A stretch of 64,000 nucleotides of DNA from an uncultured Poribacteria bacterium (GCA_951812525.1 OX638316.1:4968608-5032607), one strand, 5' to 3'; shown: positions 1 to 8,579, numbered from the stretch's first letter. Program-made: numbers and translations. The notes: generated by a model not told the origin, from the sequence alone.

Positions 1-529
1 GCTTTCGGGCTCGCCGAAGTTGGCTCTTAATTGTGTTCACCGACACACCTAAGAACACACCAATCTCCTTTATCTTCATTTCACTGAAATAGTAGAGCAT
101 CATCACTCTACGTTCGTTCTCTGGTAGCCTTCGCAAAAGATTATGAATGATTTCATGCCGATGCTCGGAGGCTTGTGTCTCTCGCTGTTCCGATATATAA
201 CACGCATAAGAGAACTTCCCTACCACGTCTACATGTGTGTGCTCCAACGACTGCATCGCAGGTTTTTTCCTTCGGATCCAATTAATGCAAAGCCGATTGA
301 CAATGACATAGAACCATGTACTAAACTGCTTGGGATTTCTGAGTGTGGCAAGTTTTTTGTATGCTTGCAGGAAAGTATCCTGTGTGATTTCTTCAGCAAA
401 GTGATAATCGTCAATCTTCCGCCACGCGAAGGCGTGAACACCTTTTTGGTATTTTTGGACTAATGTGTTGAATGCCGCCTCGTCGCCCGATAAAGTCCTG
501 TGAATTAATTGAGCATCGTCTTTTATCAT
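1..529 (-). CDS. ECF-type RNA polymerase sigma factor (C-terminus cut by window edge)
   Basis: This is a sigma-70 family ECF factor that would direct RNA polymerase to a specific promoter set. The reading frame from the ATG at 529 gives about 176 residues before the window edge. It begins MIKDDAQLIHRTLSGDEAAF. The region 2 motif around AEEITQDTFLQAYKKL is followed by the WFYVIVNRLCINWIRRKK stretch. The region 4 helix-turn-helix shows PENERRVMMLYYF and KEIGVFLGVSVNTIKSQL. The start is fixed by a GGAGA ribosome site just upstream; another ATG at 542 is out of frame. No anti-sigma gene lies upstream, so any partner must be beyond the window. A sigma-54-type promoter at about 698-716 and tandem upstream sites at 893-924 suggest that transcription of this sigma factor is itself sigma-54 dependent. 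Only the extreme C-terminus is missing. Confidence 0.93.
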   Translation of the reverse strand, partial: MIKDDAQLIHRTLSGDEAAFNTLVQKYQKGVHAFAWRKIDDYHFAEEITQDTFLQAYKKLATLRNPKQFSTWFYVIVNRLCINWIRRKKPAMQSLEHTHVDVVGKFSYACYISEQRETQASEHRHEIIHNLLRRLPENERRVMMLYYFSEMKIKEIGVFLGVSVNTIKSQLRRARK

Positions 530-587
530 CGATATTCTCCATGAGATTTATGCAGATTTTAGAATTAACGATACAGTGTGACGGAGC

Positions 588-603
588 AAGGTTGAGAAAC
601 CTT
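588..603. repeat. Short dispersed hairpin (AAGGTT/AACCTT)
   Basis: A 6-bp perfect stem around a GAGA loop, followed by ACCAGC. It belongs to a family of short intergenic hairpins scattered through the window, often with GAAAC in the loop/3' arm, for example near 30923, 37233, 58705 and 62556. It lies in the leader of the ECF sigma gene. Confidence 0.4.
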
Positions 604-697
604 ACCAGCGAAGATAGAGTGTTTTTGCGTCTGAGTTCACTGAAATGTCTATGCGTTTTCATAATTCACTATAGAAAACCGAACCCCATCATTTTTA

Positions 698-716
698 GCG
701 CAAATTTCATGCCAAT
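698..716 (-). promoter_or_regulatory. Sigma-54-type promoter of the ECF sigma gene
   Basis: On the minus strand this reads TTGGCATGAAATTTGC. The GG (713-712) and GC (701-700) are separated by exactly ten bases, as in the -24/-12 consensus TGGCAY-N5-TTGC. It lies about 170 bases before the ATG at 529. Two phased copies of a candidate activator site lie at 893-924. Assigned by eye from the consensus. Confidence 0.65.
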
Positions 717-892
717 ACTATCAAGAAGGCGATATATTTATTTTTAGCCGCCGAAATTTTGAGACTACTTCCACTGAACACCCCTAAAACACAGGCACAC
801 ACTGGGTTTATGAAAAAATGAAAGCAGCACCTTTTTGCAAAAAATAGTTTATCACCGCTGAAGCAACGAAACTTATTCTCTATTACAACCAC

Positions 893-924
893 GCAAAAAT
901 TGCATGAAAACCTGCAAAAATTGC
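893..924 (-). promoter_or_regulatory. Tandem upstream activator sites (2 copies, 21-bp period)
   Basis: GCAAAAATTGC occurs at 893-903 and again at 914-924, exactly 21 bases (two helical turns) apart. In the transcription direction of the ECF sigma gene the copies read GCAATTTTTGC. They lie about 180-210 bases upstream of the -24 element. The same motif, orientation and spacing recur at 37102-37154 and 51043-51095, each upstream of another sigma-54 promoter. Confidence 0.6.
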
Positions 925-1091
925 GCTATTAGAGATTTCAGGTTCTATAGACATATCACTCCTATGGAACTTAGGAATGATGATTGTAAGGTAACTTTTT
1001 TCAAAAAGATTGCCTTGGATTTAAGACGGATAGGATTAGAATTCGCGTCTATCTTGGTTGGGAAAAAATAAGTTTAGGGGAATGGAAGGAT

Positions 1092-1226
1092 AAAAAAGGA
1101 GCCGGAAACCATATTCCTAATAGATTCCAAAAGGTTCAGGGTCCTAACCTAACTCACGCGTGCAACAGAGGCATGCAAACTACACCTTTTAGGAATATGG
1201 TTCCGACTTACCCAAGGAGGCTTACA
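1092..1226 (-). ncRNA. Candidate sigma-54-driven structured RNA
   Basis: No convincing ORF exists here. A consensus sigma-54 promoter at 1237-1254 would start a minus-strand transcript near 1226. The transcript would contain two complementary arms: the 5' arm is encoded at 1189-1204 and the 3' arm at 1104-1120 (GGAACCATATTCCTAA against its complement, one bulged base). A second nested pairing is AAGGT/ACCTT. The long stem is followed by a run of six T at 1097-1092, so the RNA could end there at about 135 nt. Sigma-54-driven small RNAs are known elsewhere (Vibrio Qrr), but no relationship is claimed. It could instead be a long leader of the ECF gene, or a miniature inverted-repeat element. Confidence 0.4.
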
Positions 1227-1236
1227 GAAATATAAA

Positions 1237-1254
1237 AGCAATTTCCGTGCCAAT
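1237..1254 (-). promoter_or_regulatory. Sigma-54-type promoter (minus strand)
   Basis: The minus strand reads TTGGCACGGAAATTGCT, a full match to TGGCAC-N5-TTGC with GG (1251-1250) and GC (1239-1238) ten bases apart. It sits between rtcB and the ECF sigma gene and points left. A palindrome with arms GCAATTT/AAATTGC lies just upstream at 1273-1294 and could be an activator site. Confidence 0.6.
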
Positions 1255-1349
1255 GGAAAAAGGGCTATTTTGGCAATTTAAAGGGTAAAATTGCCTATTT
1301 TTTCAACATGTTGTACTAAAACTGATAAAAAAATAGACATTCGTCCGTT

Positions 1350-2807
1350 TTAGCCTTTTACGACCCCGATAGGACGGAGTCGCGCGACGCGGCGGGAGAG
1401 TCCTGCTTTATCAACGACACGAACAACCTCATCGACATCTTTATAAGCTTCGGAGACCTCTTCTTGGAGGGTGCGTCTGCCTTCCGCACGAACGAAGATG
1501 CCTTGTGCCTCTAAATCTTTTTGGATGGAACGTCCCTTCGTCAAAGCAATCGCTTTCCGACGTGAGAGAACCCTACCGGCACCGTGGCAAGTCGTGCCCC
1601 ATGTCTCCGCCATCGCACCGGGATTGCCGACAAGCACATAAGAGGCAGTGCCCATGTCGCCAGGGATCAGCACGGGTTGTCCGATTTTCTGGTATTTTTC
1701 TGGTATCTCTGGATGTCCTGCCGGAAAAGCGCGGGTCGCTCCTTTCCGATGGATAAACAACTCACGTTCTTTTCCATCAACGGTGTGTTTTTCAAACTTT
1801 CCGATGTTATGTGCCACATCGTAGACGAGTTCCAAACCGAGTTCATCTTCTGTTGTTTCAAAAAACTGCATGAAGGTCTGGCGAACGAGGTGCATGATAC
1901 ATTGCCGATTGTTCCAGGCATAGTTTGCGCTACACGCCATTGCGGTGATGTAGTCTTGTCCCTCAGGCGAGTTAATCGGTGCAGATGCGAGCTGCCGATC
2001 GGGGAGGTTGATGCCGTATCTTTCAGCAACTTTGACCCAACTCTTGACGTGTTCATCGCAGATTTGATAGCCGAAGCCGCGTGAACCGGTGTGAATCATG
2101 ACACAGATGTTGCCTTCGCTTAACCCCATTGCGTCAGCGGCTTCTCGGTAAAAGACACGATCAACGGTTTGGACTTCAAGGAAGTGGTTGCCGGATCCGA
2201 GTGTGCCGAGTTGGTTTTTGCCGCGTTCTAAGGCGCGTTGGCTGGCAGCGTCGGCACTAGCGTGTTGGAGAAATCCGGTTGCCTCGGTAAAGTTGAGATC
2301 ACCCGGATGTCCATACTCACGTTCAATTGCCCAGAGTGCGCCTTTTTCTAACATCTGCCGCTCTTCTTGGACAGTGAGCCGAATTTTGCCGCTGGAACCG
2401 ACGCCACACGGAACGTTCTCGAACAACTTATCGACGAGTGATTTTCGCTTTCCTTCAAGCTGCGAGACATCGAGGTTGGTACGGATGAGGCGGACCCCGC
2501 AATTGATGTCGTATCCGATGCCACCCGGAGAGACAACACCATCTGCTTGTGGGTCTGTGGCAGCGACACCGCCGATGACGAAGCCGTATCCCCAGTGCAA
2601 ATCGGGCATTGCGAGTGAGTGCTTGACGATACCAGGGAGATGTGCAACGTTAGCGACCTGTTGCAACGCCTCGTCGCTTTTTGACTGTCTGAGAAGTTTC
2701 TCGTTGGCATAGACAATGCCGTCAACGCGCATGCCTTTCATGTAGCTTTTCGGGATGCGCCAGCGGTATTCGTCGAGTTTTTGGAGCGTTACGTTTTGTT
2801 GTGCCAT
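1350..2807 (-). CDS. rtcB: RNA-splicing ligase RtcB
   Basis: RtcB joins RNA 2',3'-cyclic phosphate or 3'-phosphate ends to 5'-OH ends, using GTP and Mn2+. It acts in RNA repair and, in some organisms, tRNA splicing. The product from the chosen start is 485 residues, a normal length. Family motifs seen include SPGGIGYDINCGVR, GTLGSGNHFLE, HTGSRGFGYQ and CHGAGR; the last holds the histidine that carries GMP. The frame stays open upstream to 2966, but those extra 53 residues resemble no RtcB N-terminus. The ATG at 2807 begins MAQQNVTLQKLDEYRW, as in the family. A -10 box ends seven bases before this ATG, so the mRNA may be leaderless. No archease or rtcA gene is adjacent. Confidence 0.96.
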   Translation of the reverse strand: MAQQNVTLQKLDEYRWRIPKSYMKGMRVDGIVYANEKLLRQSKSDEALQQVANVAHLPGIVKHSLAMPDLHWGYGFVIGGVAATDPQADGVVSPGGIGYDINCGVRLIRTNLDVSQLEGKRKSLVDKLFENVPCGVGSSGKIRLTVQEERQMLEKGALWAIEREYGHPGDLNFTEATGFLQHASADAASQRALERGKNQLGTLGSGNHFLEVQTVDRVFYREAADAMGLSEGNICVMIHTGSRGFGYQICDEHVKSWVKVAERYGINLPDRQLASAPINSPEGQDYITAMACSANYAWNNRQCIMHLVRQTFMQFFETTEDELGLELVYDVAHNIGKFEKHTVDGKERELFIHRKGATRAFPAGHPEIPEKYQKIGQPVLIPGDMGTASYVLVGNPGAMAETWGTTCHGAGRVLSRRKAIALTKGRSIQKDLEAQGIFVRAEGRRTLQEEVSEAYKDVDEVVRVVDKAGLSRRVARLRPIGVVKG

Positions 2808-2813
2808 ACGTCT

Positions 2814-2842
2814 ATTATACAACATTTCTTCAGATGACACAA
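2814..2842 (-). promoter_or_regulatory. Sigma-70-type promoter of rtcB, possibly leaderless
   Basis: The minus strand shows TTGTGT, 17 bases, then TATAAT (2819-2814). The expected transcription start falls at about 2807, the A of the rtcB ATG. Confidence 0.5.
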
Positions 2843-3018
2843 CATTTTCGTCTGAATTGCGATTATTTTGAATACCTTGTTCAAACACCGTCAAATTGCG
2901 TTGGCGCGGCGTTGGCTCACTTTTACTATAAAACTGATCCAATAATTGTGACAGCAGCACCAGCAATGAATGCTTCCCCTAAATTATAACTGCTTTCGGA
3001 TACACTTGAGGACATAAA

Positions 3019-3789
3019 TCAGGACGTTTTTATGAACACACCGAGTGTCTCGTATACCCCATCACGGACATATCCGAGTTTCTCAGCTAAATGAATAGAA
3101 GTTGCGTTTTCACAGCCGGCAGACCAATGCGGATATATGCCGTGTTCAATGCAGTGGACAAGCAGTTTAGCAGCGACAGCTGTCGCGAATCCTTTGTTAC
3201 GGAAGTCAGGATGTGTTTCAATCCCAATATGAATCCCATAACGACATTGCATCAATGAAACAGCGTGACTAATGATGTGTTCCTCGATTGTCGCACAGAA
3301 GCCGATTCCTCGTTCAACAAAATCAGCGAGTGAACTGAAACCCGGGAAAGTAGAAAGCCCTTCATTTTTAAGTCGATTTGCTAAGGATAGGTCAACTCGT
3401 TGAATGTGGCAATCGGAAGGAATTCGTTTTTGGAGGTTCCGCAGATGTTTGAGCTTGAGTGATTCTGGAGAAAATGTAATGCCGTGCGTTTGTTTGAGGT
3501 GATGACAATGGACTTGAAATATCAACGCACGCCATGCCTCCGAGATAGGAATAATCCACATTTCTGATGATTGTTGGACGAATTTTTGCGCGCTAGGATG
3601 CGTCACATCGCCGCCGAGTATCGCCCAACCCGGATGCGTTAATTGAGCGACCCGTGGATTTGTTTTTGAATCTGCAAGTGCGATGCCACTATGCCCCTCA
3701 AGAACACTGTTAATAAAGATGCGCTGGAGGAGATAATTGGCGAAGAGAGGAATAAGTACATTTCGTTTATCCGGGTCAATTGATACCAT
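3019..3789 (-). CDS. GNAT family N-acetyltransferase
   Basis: This is a probable acetyl-CoA-dependent N-acetyltransferase of unknown substrate, 256 residues. The C-terminal half carries the GNAT fold signature: IGIETHPDFRNKGFATAVAA supplies the acetyl-CoA pyrophosphate-binding loop (R-N-K-G-F-A), followed by CENATSIHLAEKLGYV, typical of the last helix and strand. The N-terminal half is less conserved and resembles the longer GNAT_acetyltran subgroup. It starts with the ATG at 3789 (MVSIDPDKRN); the ribosome site is weak. It is on the same strand as the downstream rtcB, 212 bases away, and no operon partner indicates its substrate. Confidence 0.85.
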   Translation of the reverse strand: MVSIDPDKRNVLIPLFANYLLQRIFINSVLEGHSGIALADSKTNPRVAQLTHPGWAILGGDVTHPSAQKFVQQSSEMWIIPISEAWRALIFQVHCHHLKQTHGITFSPESLKLKHLRNLQKRIPSDCHIQRVDLSLANRLKNEGLSTFPGFSSLADFVERGIGFCATIEEHIISHAVSLMQCRYGIHIGIETHPDFRNKGFATAVAAKLLVHCIEHGIYPHWSAGCENATSIHLAEKLGYVRDGVYETLGVFIKTS

Positions 3790-3877
3790 GTTGATCGCTT
3801 TACCTTAAAAAAATGTTAAACTCTATTTGAATGCAATCTGAATGACAGTTGCACTAAGCCAACATGAATCTCAATCA

Positions 3878-3912
3878 GGAAATCGCTCCTACAGGAAAAC
3901 TGAATGATTCTA
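3878..3912. repeat. Dispersed intergenic repeat (copy 1)
   Basis: The core AATCGCTCCTACAGGAA followed by an ACTGAATGA-like tail recurs in variant form near 19233-19272 and 62401-62426. All copies are intergenic. No ORF or transposase is linked to them. Confidence 0.45.
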
Positions 3913-3933
3913 ATCAACAGAATTTTACAAATT

Positions 3934-5103
3934 CTACAGTGGGGAGAGTTCTGGTAATTCTACCCACTTCCGAGTCTGCCACGATTCCATGCCTTTTTCT
4001 GCTAATTGCACGCCCTTCGCACCGGCGAGGAGCGTCCATGGGAAAGGTTCATCGACAACAACATGTCGGAGGAAGAGTTCCCACTGTACCCTAAATGCGT
4101 TCTCATAGTCTTCCTGCTCTGGGACCTTGAGCCAGCCATCAAAGAATTTGATCGGTTGTTCGACGTCGGGATTCCAGACAGGGCGCGGGGTTCCCGAAAG
4201 GGGTTGGATCCAACAATCTCTCAAACCCGTAACAGCGGATCCGTTCAAACCGTCTACATGTATTGTCAACAGGTCGTCGCGACGGACTCTGACAGCCCAA
4301 GATGAGTTAAAATGTGCGATGATGCCGTTTTCTAATTCAAAGGTCGCATACGCAGCATCTTCAGCCGTACTGGCGTAAGGTTTACCTTCCTCATCCCACC
4401 GTTGCGGTAGATGCGTGGTGGCGATACAGGAAACGCCTTTGACTGCGCCGAAAAGGTTGTCGATGACATATCGCCAATGACTGAACATGTCGAGAATAAT
4501 GCCACCGCCGTCTTCGGTTCGGTAGTTCCACGACGGGCGTTGGGTGGGGATGGCATCGCCTCGAAAAACCCAATAGCCGAATTCACCTCGGACTGCGATA
4601 ATTTCTCCGAAAAAGTCAGCATCTATCAAGCGTTTCAATTTCTGGATACCGGGTAACCAGAGTTTATCCTGAACGACTCCGTTCTTGAGTCCAGCCTTCG
4701 CTGCCTGTTCATAAAGACTATAAGCGTCAGCGGCGGTGGTAGCAGTCGGTTTCTCACAATAGATGTGTTTACCAGCGGATATCGCGGATTGGACTGCATC
4801 GACGCGACGTGAGGTAACCTGGGCGTCAAAGTAGACGGAGTAAGCATCATCGGCAAGGGCGGCATCAAGGTCTGTGCTCCATTTCTCAACGCCGGTGGTT
4901 TCGGATAACTTCTCCAGTTTCACGGGATTTCTGCCTACGAGAAACGGGTCGGGCATGATGACTTCGCCGTCCCCGATCGGGATGCCTCCATCTTCTGCAA
5001 TTGCTAAGATAGATCGGATAAGGTGTTGGTTGGTTCCCATCCTACCGGTGACACCGTTCATGATGATGCCGACGCGGTGTGTTTTCTGGGTGTGATTGCT
5101 CAT
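3934..5103 (-). CDS. Gfo/Idh/MocA family NAD(P)-dependent oxidoreductase
   Basis: A 389-residue sugar or polyol dehydrogenase-like protein. The N-terminal Rossmann domain starts at RVGIIMNGVTGRMG, and the family motif GKHIYCEKP lies near residue 110; the Lys of EKP is the usual catalytic lysine. The C-terminal alpha/beta substrate domain follows, with GGGIILDMFSHW in the position of the usual G-G-G-x2-x-D-x2-x-H segment. The N-terminal Rossmann loop (NGVTGRMG) differs from the common GxGxxG. The ATG at 5103 has an AAGGA site. The substrate cannot be told from sequence. The next minus-strand gene upstream, 150 bases away, is a cupin protein, a frequent neighbour of sugar-catabolic genes. Confidence 0.9.
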   Translation of the reverse strand: MSNHTQKTHRVGIIMNGVTGRMGTNQHLIRSILAIAEDGGIPIGDGEVIMPDPFLVGRNPVKLEKLSETTGVEKWSTDLDAALADDAYSVYFDAQVTSRRVDAVQSAISAGKHIYCEKPTATTAADAYSLYEQAAKAGLKNGVVQDKLWLPGIQKLKRLIDADFFGEIIAVRGEFGYWVFRGDAIPTQRPSWNYRTEDGGGIILDMFSHWRYVIDNLFGAVKGVSCIATTHLPQRWDEEGKPYASTAEDAAYATFELENGIIAHFNSSWAVRVRRDDLLTIHVDGLNGSAVTGLRDCWIQPLSGTPRPVWNPDVEQPIKFFDGWLKVPEQEDYENAFRVQWELFLRHVVVDEPFPWTLLAGAKGVQLAEKGMESWQTRKWVELPELSPL

Positions 5104-5253
5104 GTATAGTCCTTATGTAATTCGGGGATATAAACCTCTTCCACAAGAAAACTCTTCCCACAAGAAGAATAAAATCGGGGTTACAAACCGCTTCTACATT
5201 ATAAAATTAAATCCTTAATCTCCACAAAACCGCACTGCCAAGGGGAAGCAAGC

Positions 5254-5709
5254 TTACTCAGCGTCTGCGGGTTTGTCAGTGCATTGGGGGGCTGCGCCTT
5301 CAGGGAGTGGAGGCACATCAACACCGGCTTTTGGGAGTGTGCCAGCGAGTTCCTGTTTCCAGTGCGCCACATCGCCTGCGGGTCCGTAACAGTAGACCAT
5401 GTGCATTGGCGTGTCCCCGGTGTTCGTCAATTGATGGAAAATCCAAGAAGGGATGAATACAGTCTGTCCGGCGGAGATGGTTTCACGTTCTTCACCGAGA
5501 CACATTTCGCCTTCGCCTTCAACGATGAAGTAGATTTCTTCCTGTTCGTGGTTGTGCCACGGCACTTGCCCACCGTTCGGTTCTAAAACGACGAATCCCA
5601 TGCAAAATTCGTTTATCTGGATCGGGGATGCGCCACCGACGAGGTTTCTGGTGAGTCTACGGGCAGGATAGGTACGCCCGTCCATCTCATTTATATCTGC
5701 GATTAACAT
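5254..5709 (-). CDS. Cupin-domain protein
   Basis: A small single-domain cupin of 151 residues. The first cupin motif is seen as PWHNHEQEEIYFIVEGEGEM (metal-binding His, His and Glu) and the second as IPSWIFHQLTNTGD with the remaining His. This metal-binding beta-barrel occurs in isomerases, dioxygenases and sugar-binding proteins, so its reaction is unknown. A GTG at 5733 could extend it by eight residues, but the ATG at 5709 is preceded by AAGGA and is preferred. The C-terminal 30 residues are proline-rich and probably disordered. Confidence 0.88.
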   Translation of the reverse strand: MLIADINEMDGRTYPARRLTRNLVGGASPIQINEFCMGFVVLEPNGGQVPWHNHEQEEIYFIVEGEGEMCLGEERETISAGQTVFIPSWIFHQLTNTGDTPMHMVYCYGPAGDVAHWKQELAGTLPKAGVDVPPLPEGAAPQCTDKPADAE

Positions 5710-5767
5710 TATATGCTGTCCTTGTAAGGGCACAATGGTATGTGCCTACTACTTTTATGCACGCAAG

Positions 5768-5794
5768 GTAGGCGCGCTAATAAAGCGCGCCTAC
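5768..5794. repeat. Dispersed hairpin, 11-bp stem (GTAGGCGCGCT)
   Basis: A perfect 11-bp inverted repeat around AATAA, between the cupin gene and ppdK. There is no T run, so a classical terminator is unlikely. A near-identical core (GGCGCGCTT/AAGCGCGCC then CTAC) occurs at 29781-29804, showing that it is a mobile or dispersed element. Confidence 0.55.
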
Positions 5795-5822
5795 CTACAA
5801 TAACGATACATCTTGCCTTACA

Positions 5823-8456
5823 CTAAACTTCGTCTTCAATGACAGCCTGTGCCGCGGCGAGACGTGCAATCGGTACACGGAATGGGGAACACGATACGTA
5901 ATCGAACTCTAATCCGTGGCAGAATTTCACGGAATTTGGTTCTCCACCGTGCTCACCACAGATACCGACCTTCAGATCAGGACGTGTCGCGCGCCCTTTT
6001 TCAGAACCGATTCGCAAGAGGCTGCCGACCCCATCTTGGTCAAGCACCTGGAACGGATCATACTCAAGAACACCGTTTCTGACGTAGTCATCAAGGAATT
6101 TCACTGCGTCATCACGGCTCATCCCAAATGTTGTCTGGGTGAGATCGTTGGTGCCGTAGGAGAAGAATTCGGCTTCGGTGGCGATTTTGTCAGCGGTGAG
6201 TGCTGCGCGTGGCAGTTCAATCATTGTGCCGATAAGATACTCGACCCGAGTGCCCGTTTCGCTAAATACAGCTTCCGCTGTTTCAACAACCACTTCGCGT
6301 TGTAAGGACAATTCGTTGATATGGCCAACGAGCGGAATCATAATCTCTGGTAAGATTGAGATACCGCGTTGTGAGACATCAATGGCGGCTTCAAAGATTG
6401 CCCGTGCTTGCATTTCGGTTATTTCTGGGTAGACGATACCGAGCCTACATCCACGATGCCCAAGCATCGGATTGAACTCGTGCAATTCTTCAACGCGCTC
6501 ACGAAGTTTCTGAGGTTCAACACCGATTCGCTCAGCAAGTTCAAGGATCTCAGCTTCGTTTTTCGGTAAGAACTCGTGGAGTGGCGGATCGAGTGTACGG
6601 ATAGTGACCGGATAGCCTGCCATCGCCTCAAAGATACCGATGAAGTCTGAACGTTGATGCGGTAGCAGTTTTGCCAACGCCTCTTGGCGCTCTGCTGTGT
6701 CATCGGCGAGAATCATCTCACGGATGGCATCAATCCCCGTACCGAAGAACATGTGCTCAGTGCGGCAGAGTCCAATGCCTTCTGCACCAAATTGTCTGGC
6801 ATTTTCAGCATCTTCAGGTGTATCCGCATTCGTACGAATGCCTAAGGATCTGACTTCATCTGCCCATTCCATGAGCGTTCCGAACTGACCACTCAACTCA
6901 GGTTGGATAAGTGCCACCTGTCCATTAAGGACCTCACCTGTCGATCCGTTGAGTGTGATGAAATCTCCCTCAGCGTAGCGTTTACCTTCTGCGTAAAATT
7001 CTGCTGCCTGTTCATTGATAAACAGGGCTGAACACCCAGCAACACAGGATTTTCCCATGCCTCGTGCAACGACCGCAGCGTGGCTTGTCATACCACCGCG
7101 TGCTGTGAGTATCCCTTCTGCGGCATCCATACCACCGATATCCTCTGGCGAGGTTTCAGCACGAACGAGGATGACCTTTTCTCCTTTGGCTGCGAGTTCT
7201 TCAGCGTGAAGTGCGGTGAAGACGACTTTTCCAACAGCTGCACCTGGAGAGGCAGGCAAGCCTTGTGCGATAATTTCAACATTAGCATCTGGATCAACAC
7301 TTGGATGCAGGAGCTGATCCAAATCATTGGCAGGGACACGCGTCAAAGCGGTCTTCTTATCGATTAAGCGTTCTTCAACCATTTCAACGGCAATGCGGAC
7401 AGCAGCTTGACCTGTACGTTTTCCGTTACGGGTCTGAAGCATGTAGAGTTTGCCATCTTGAATGGTAAACTCCACGTCTTGCATGTCGCGATAGTGCATT
7501 TCAAGACTTAAGCCGATCTCGACCAATTCATCATACGCGGCGGGTGAGAGATTTCTCAACTCGGCGATCGGAAGGGGGGTGCGGATGCCAGCGACGACAT
7601 CTTCGCCCTGTGCATTCATGAGGAATTCGCCGTAAAATTGGTTTGCACCGGTCGAAGGATTACGAGTGAAGGCGACCCCTGTACCAGAACTTCCGCCCAT
7701 ATTTCCGAACACCATAACTTGGACGTTAACAGCGGTGCGTCCGAGTTCTTCGGAGATATCGTTGAGACGGCGATAGGTAATAGCCCGCGGGTTTCCAGAG
7801 GACTCAAAAACGGCATCTCGTGCCATATCTAATTGCTGCCGCGGTTCATCAGGAAAATCGCTGCCTGTGTGCTGTTTGACAACGGCTTTAAATTCCTGAA
7901 CGAGTGCCGCCAAATCCGGGGCTTCTAATTCAGTATCTAATGTAACGCCTTTTGCCTTCTTCTTCTCTTCAAGTAAATGCTCAAATTCATCGTGATCAAC
8001 GTTGAGTACAACGTTTCCGAACATCTGGACGAAGCGTCTGTATGCATCGTAGGCGAAACGTTTGTTTTTGGATTTGGCGATCAACCCCTGAACAGCATCA
8101 TCATTTAAGCCGAGGTTGAGAATCGTGTCCATCATCCCGGGCATTGAGACAGCAGCACCAGAACGGACAGAGAGAAGGAGTGGGTTTTCGGTATCACCGA
8201 ATTTTGCGCCGAGTGTGGCTTCTAATTTCGCTAAATTCTCGTCAATCTGTTCGTCAAGTCCAACGGGATACTGTTTGTCATTTTCGTTGTATAATTTACA
8301 AACCTCAGTGGAGATAGTAAAGCCGGGTGGGACAGGTATACCGAGATTACTCATCTCTGCGAGATTTGCCCCTTTTCCGCCGAGGAGGGTCCGCATTGTA
8401 GCGTCTCCCTCGCTTTCACTGCCTCCAAAGAAGTAGACATACTTTGGTTGTGGCAT
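5823..8456 (-). CDS. ppdK: Pyruvate, phosphate dikinase
   Basis: PpdK interconverts pyruvate + ATP + Pi with phosphoenolpyruvate + AMP + PPi, linking glycolysis and gluconeogenesis in the cytoplasm. The 877 residues match the usual length of about 874. In order: an N-terminal ATP-grasp domain (LLGGKGANLAEM, GMMDTILNLGLN), the swivelling phosphohistidine domain with GGMTSHAAVVARGMGKSC (catalytic His), and the C-terminal PEP/pyruvate TIM barrel with GEGIGLCRTEHMF, a GTNDLTQ motif and the active-site cysteine in CGEHGGEP. A TTG directly precedes the ATG at 8456, but AGGAGG lies seven bases before the ATG, so the ATG is chosen. No PPDK regulatory protein is adjacent. Confidence 0.97.
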   Translation of the reverse strand: MPQPKYVYFFGGSESEGDATMRTLLGGKGANLAEMSNLGIPVPPGFTISTEVCKLYNENDKQYPVGLDEQIDENLAKLEATLGAKFGDTENPLLLSVRSGAAVSMPGMMDTILNLGLNDDAVQGLIAKSKNKRFAYDAYRRFVQMFGNVVLNVDHDEFEHLLEEKKKAKGVTLDTELEAPDLAALVQEFKAVVKQHTGSDFPDEPRQQLDMARDAVFESSGNPRAITYRRLNDISEELGRTAVNVQVMVFGNMGGSSGTGVAFTRNPSTGANQFYGEFLMNAQGEDVVAGIRTPLPIAELRNLSPAAYDELVEIGLSLEMHYRDMQDVEFTIQDGKLYMLQTRNGKRTGQAAVRIAVEMVEERLIDKKTALTRVPANDLDQLLHPSVDPDANVEIIAQGLPASPGAAVGKVVFTALHAEELAAKGEKVILVRAETSPEDIGGMDAAEGILTARGGMTSHAAVVARGMGKSCVAGCSALFINEQAAEFYAEGKRYAEGDFITLNGSTGEVLNGQVALIQPELSGQFGTLMEWADEVRSLGIRTNADTPEDAENARQFGAEGIGLCRTEHMFFGTGIDAIREMILADDTAERQEALAKLLPHQRSDFIGIFEAMAGYPVTIRTLDPPLHEFLPKNEAEILELAERIGVEPQKLRERVEELHEFNPMLGHRGCRLGIVYPEITEMQARAIFEAAIDVSQRGISILPEIMIPLVGHINELSLQREVVVETAEAVFSETGTRVEYLIGTMIELPRAALTADKIATEAEFFSYGTNDLTQTTFGMSRDDAVKFLDDYVRNGVLEYDPFQVLDQDGVGSLLRIGSEKGRATRPDLKVGICGEHGGEPNSVKFCHGLEFDYVSCSPFRVPIARLAAAQAVIEDEV

Positions 8457-8490
8457 CAAAAGCCTCCTGTTATTAGTTATTGTATGGGTT

Positions 8491-8576
8491 GTCGGAAACC
8501 GTCAGTAGCCGGTCAAAGAGATTTATGATAAAACCAGACACCTCTTTACGATACCCGACCACTGACTGCCGACTGT
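8491..8576. repeat. Imperfect inverted repeat with CAGT/TCAG heptads
   Basis: GTCGG...GTCAGT...GGTC...AAAGAG on the left is mirrored by CTCTTT...GACC...ACTGAC...CCGAC on the right. It fills most of the gap between ppdK and pafA. It belongs to the family of GTCAG/CTATC-like short repeats also seen near 18723, 38265 and 47125. It may act as an mRNA hairpin between the proteasome cluster and ppdK. Confidence 0.4.
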
Positions 8577-8579
8577 ATT

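Noticed and set aside
707-892. 61-residue ORF on the minus strand upstream of the ECF sigma gene, considered as an anti-sigma factor
   Set aside because: It has no ribosome site, cysteine/phenylalanine-rich composition and no anti-sigma features, and it lies between the activator sites and the sigma-54 promoter.
1584-2084. 166-residue ORF antisense to rtcB
   Set aside because: Shadow of a highly conserved gene; no family features.
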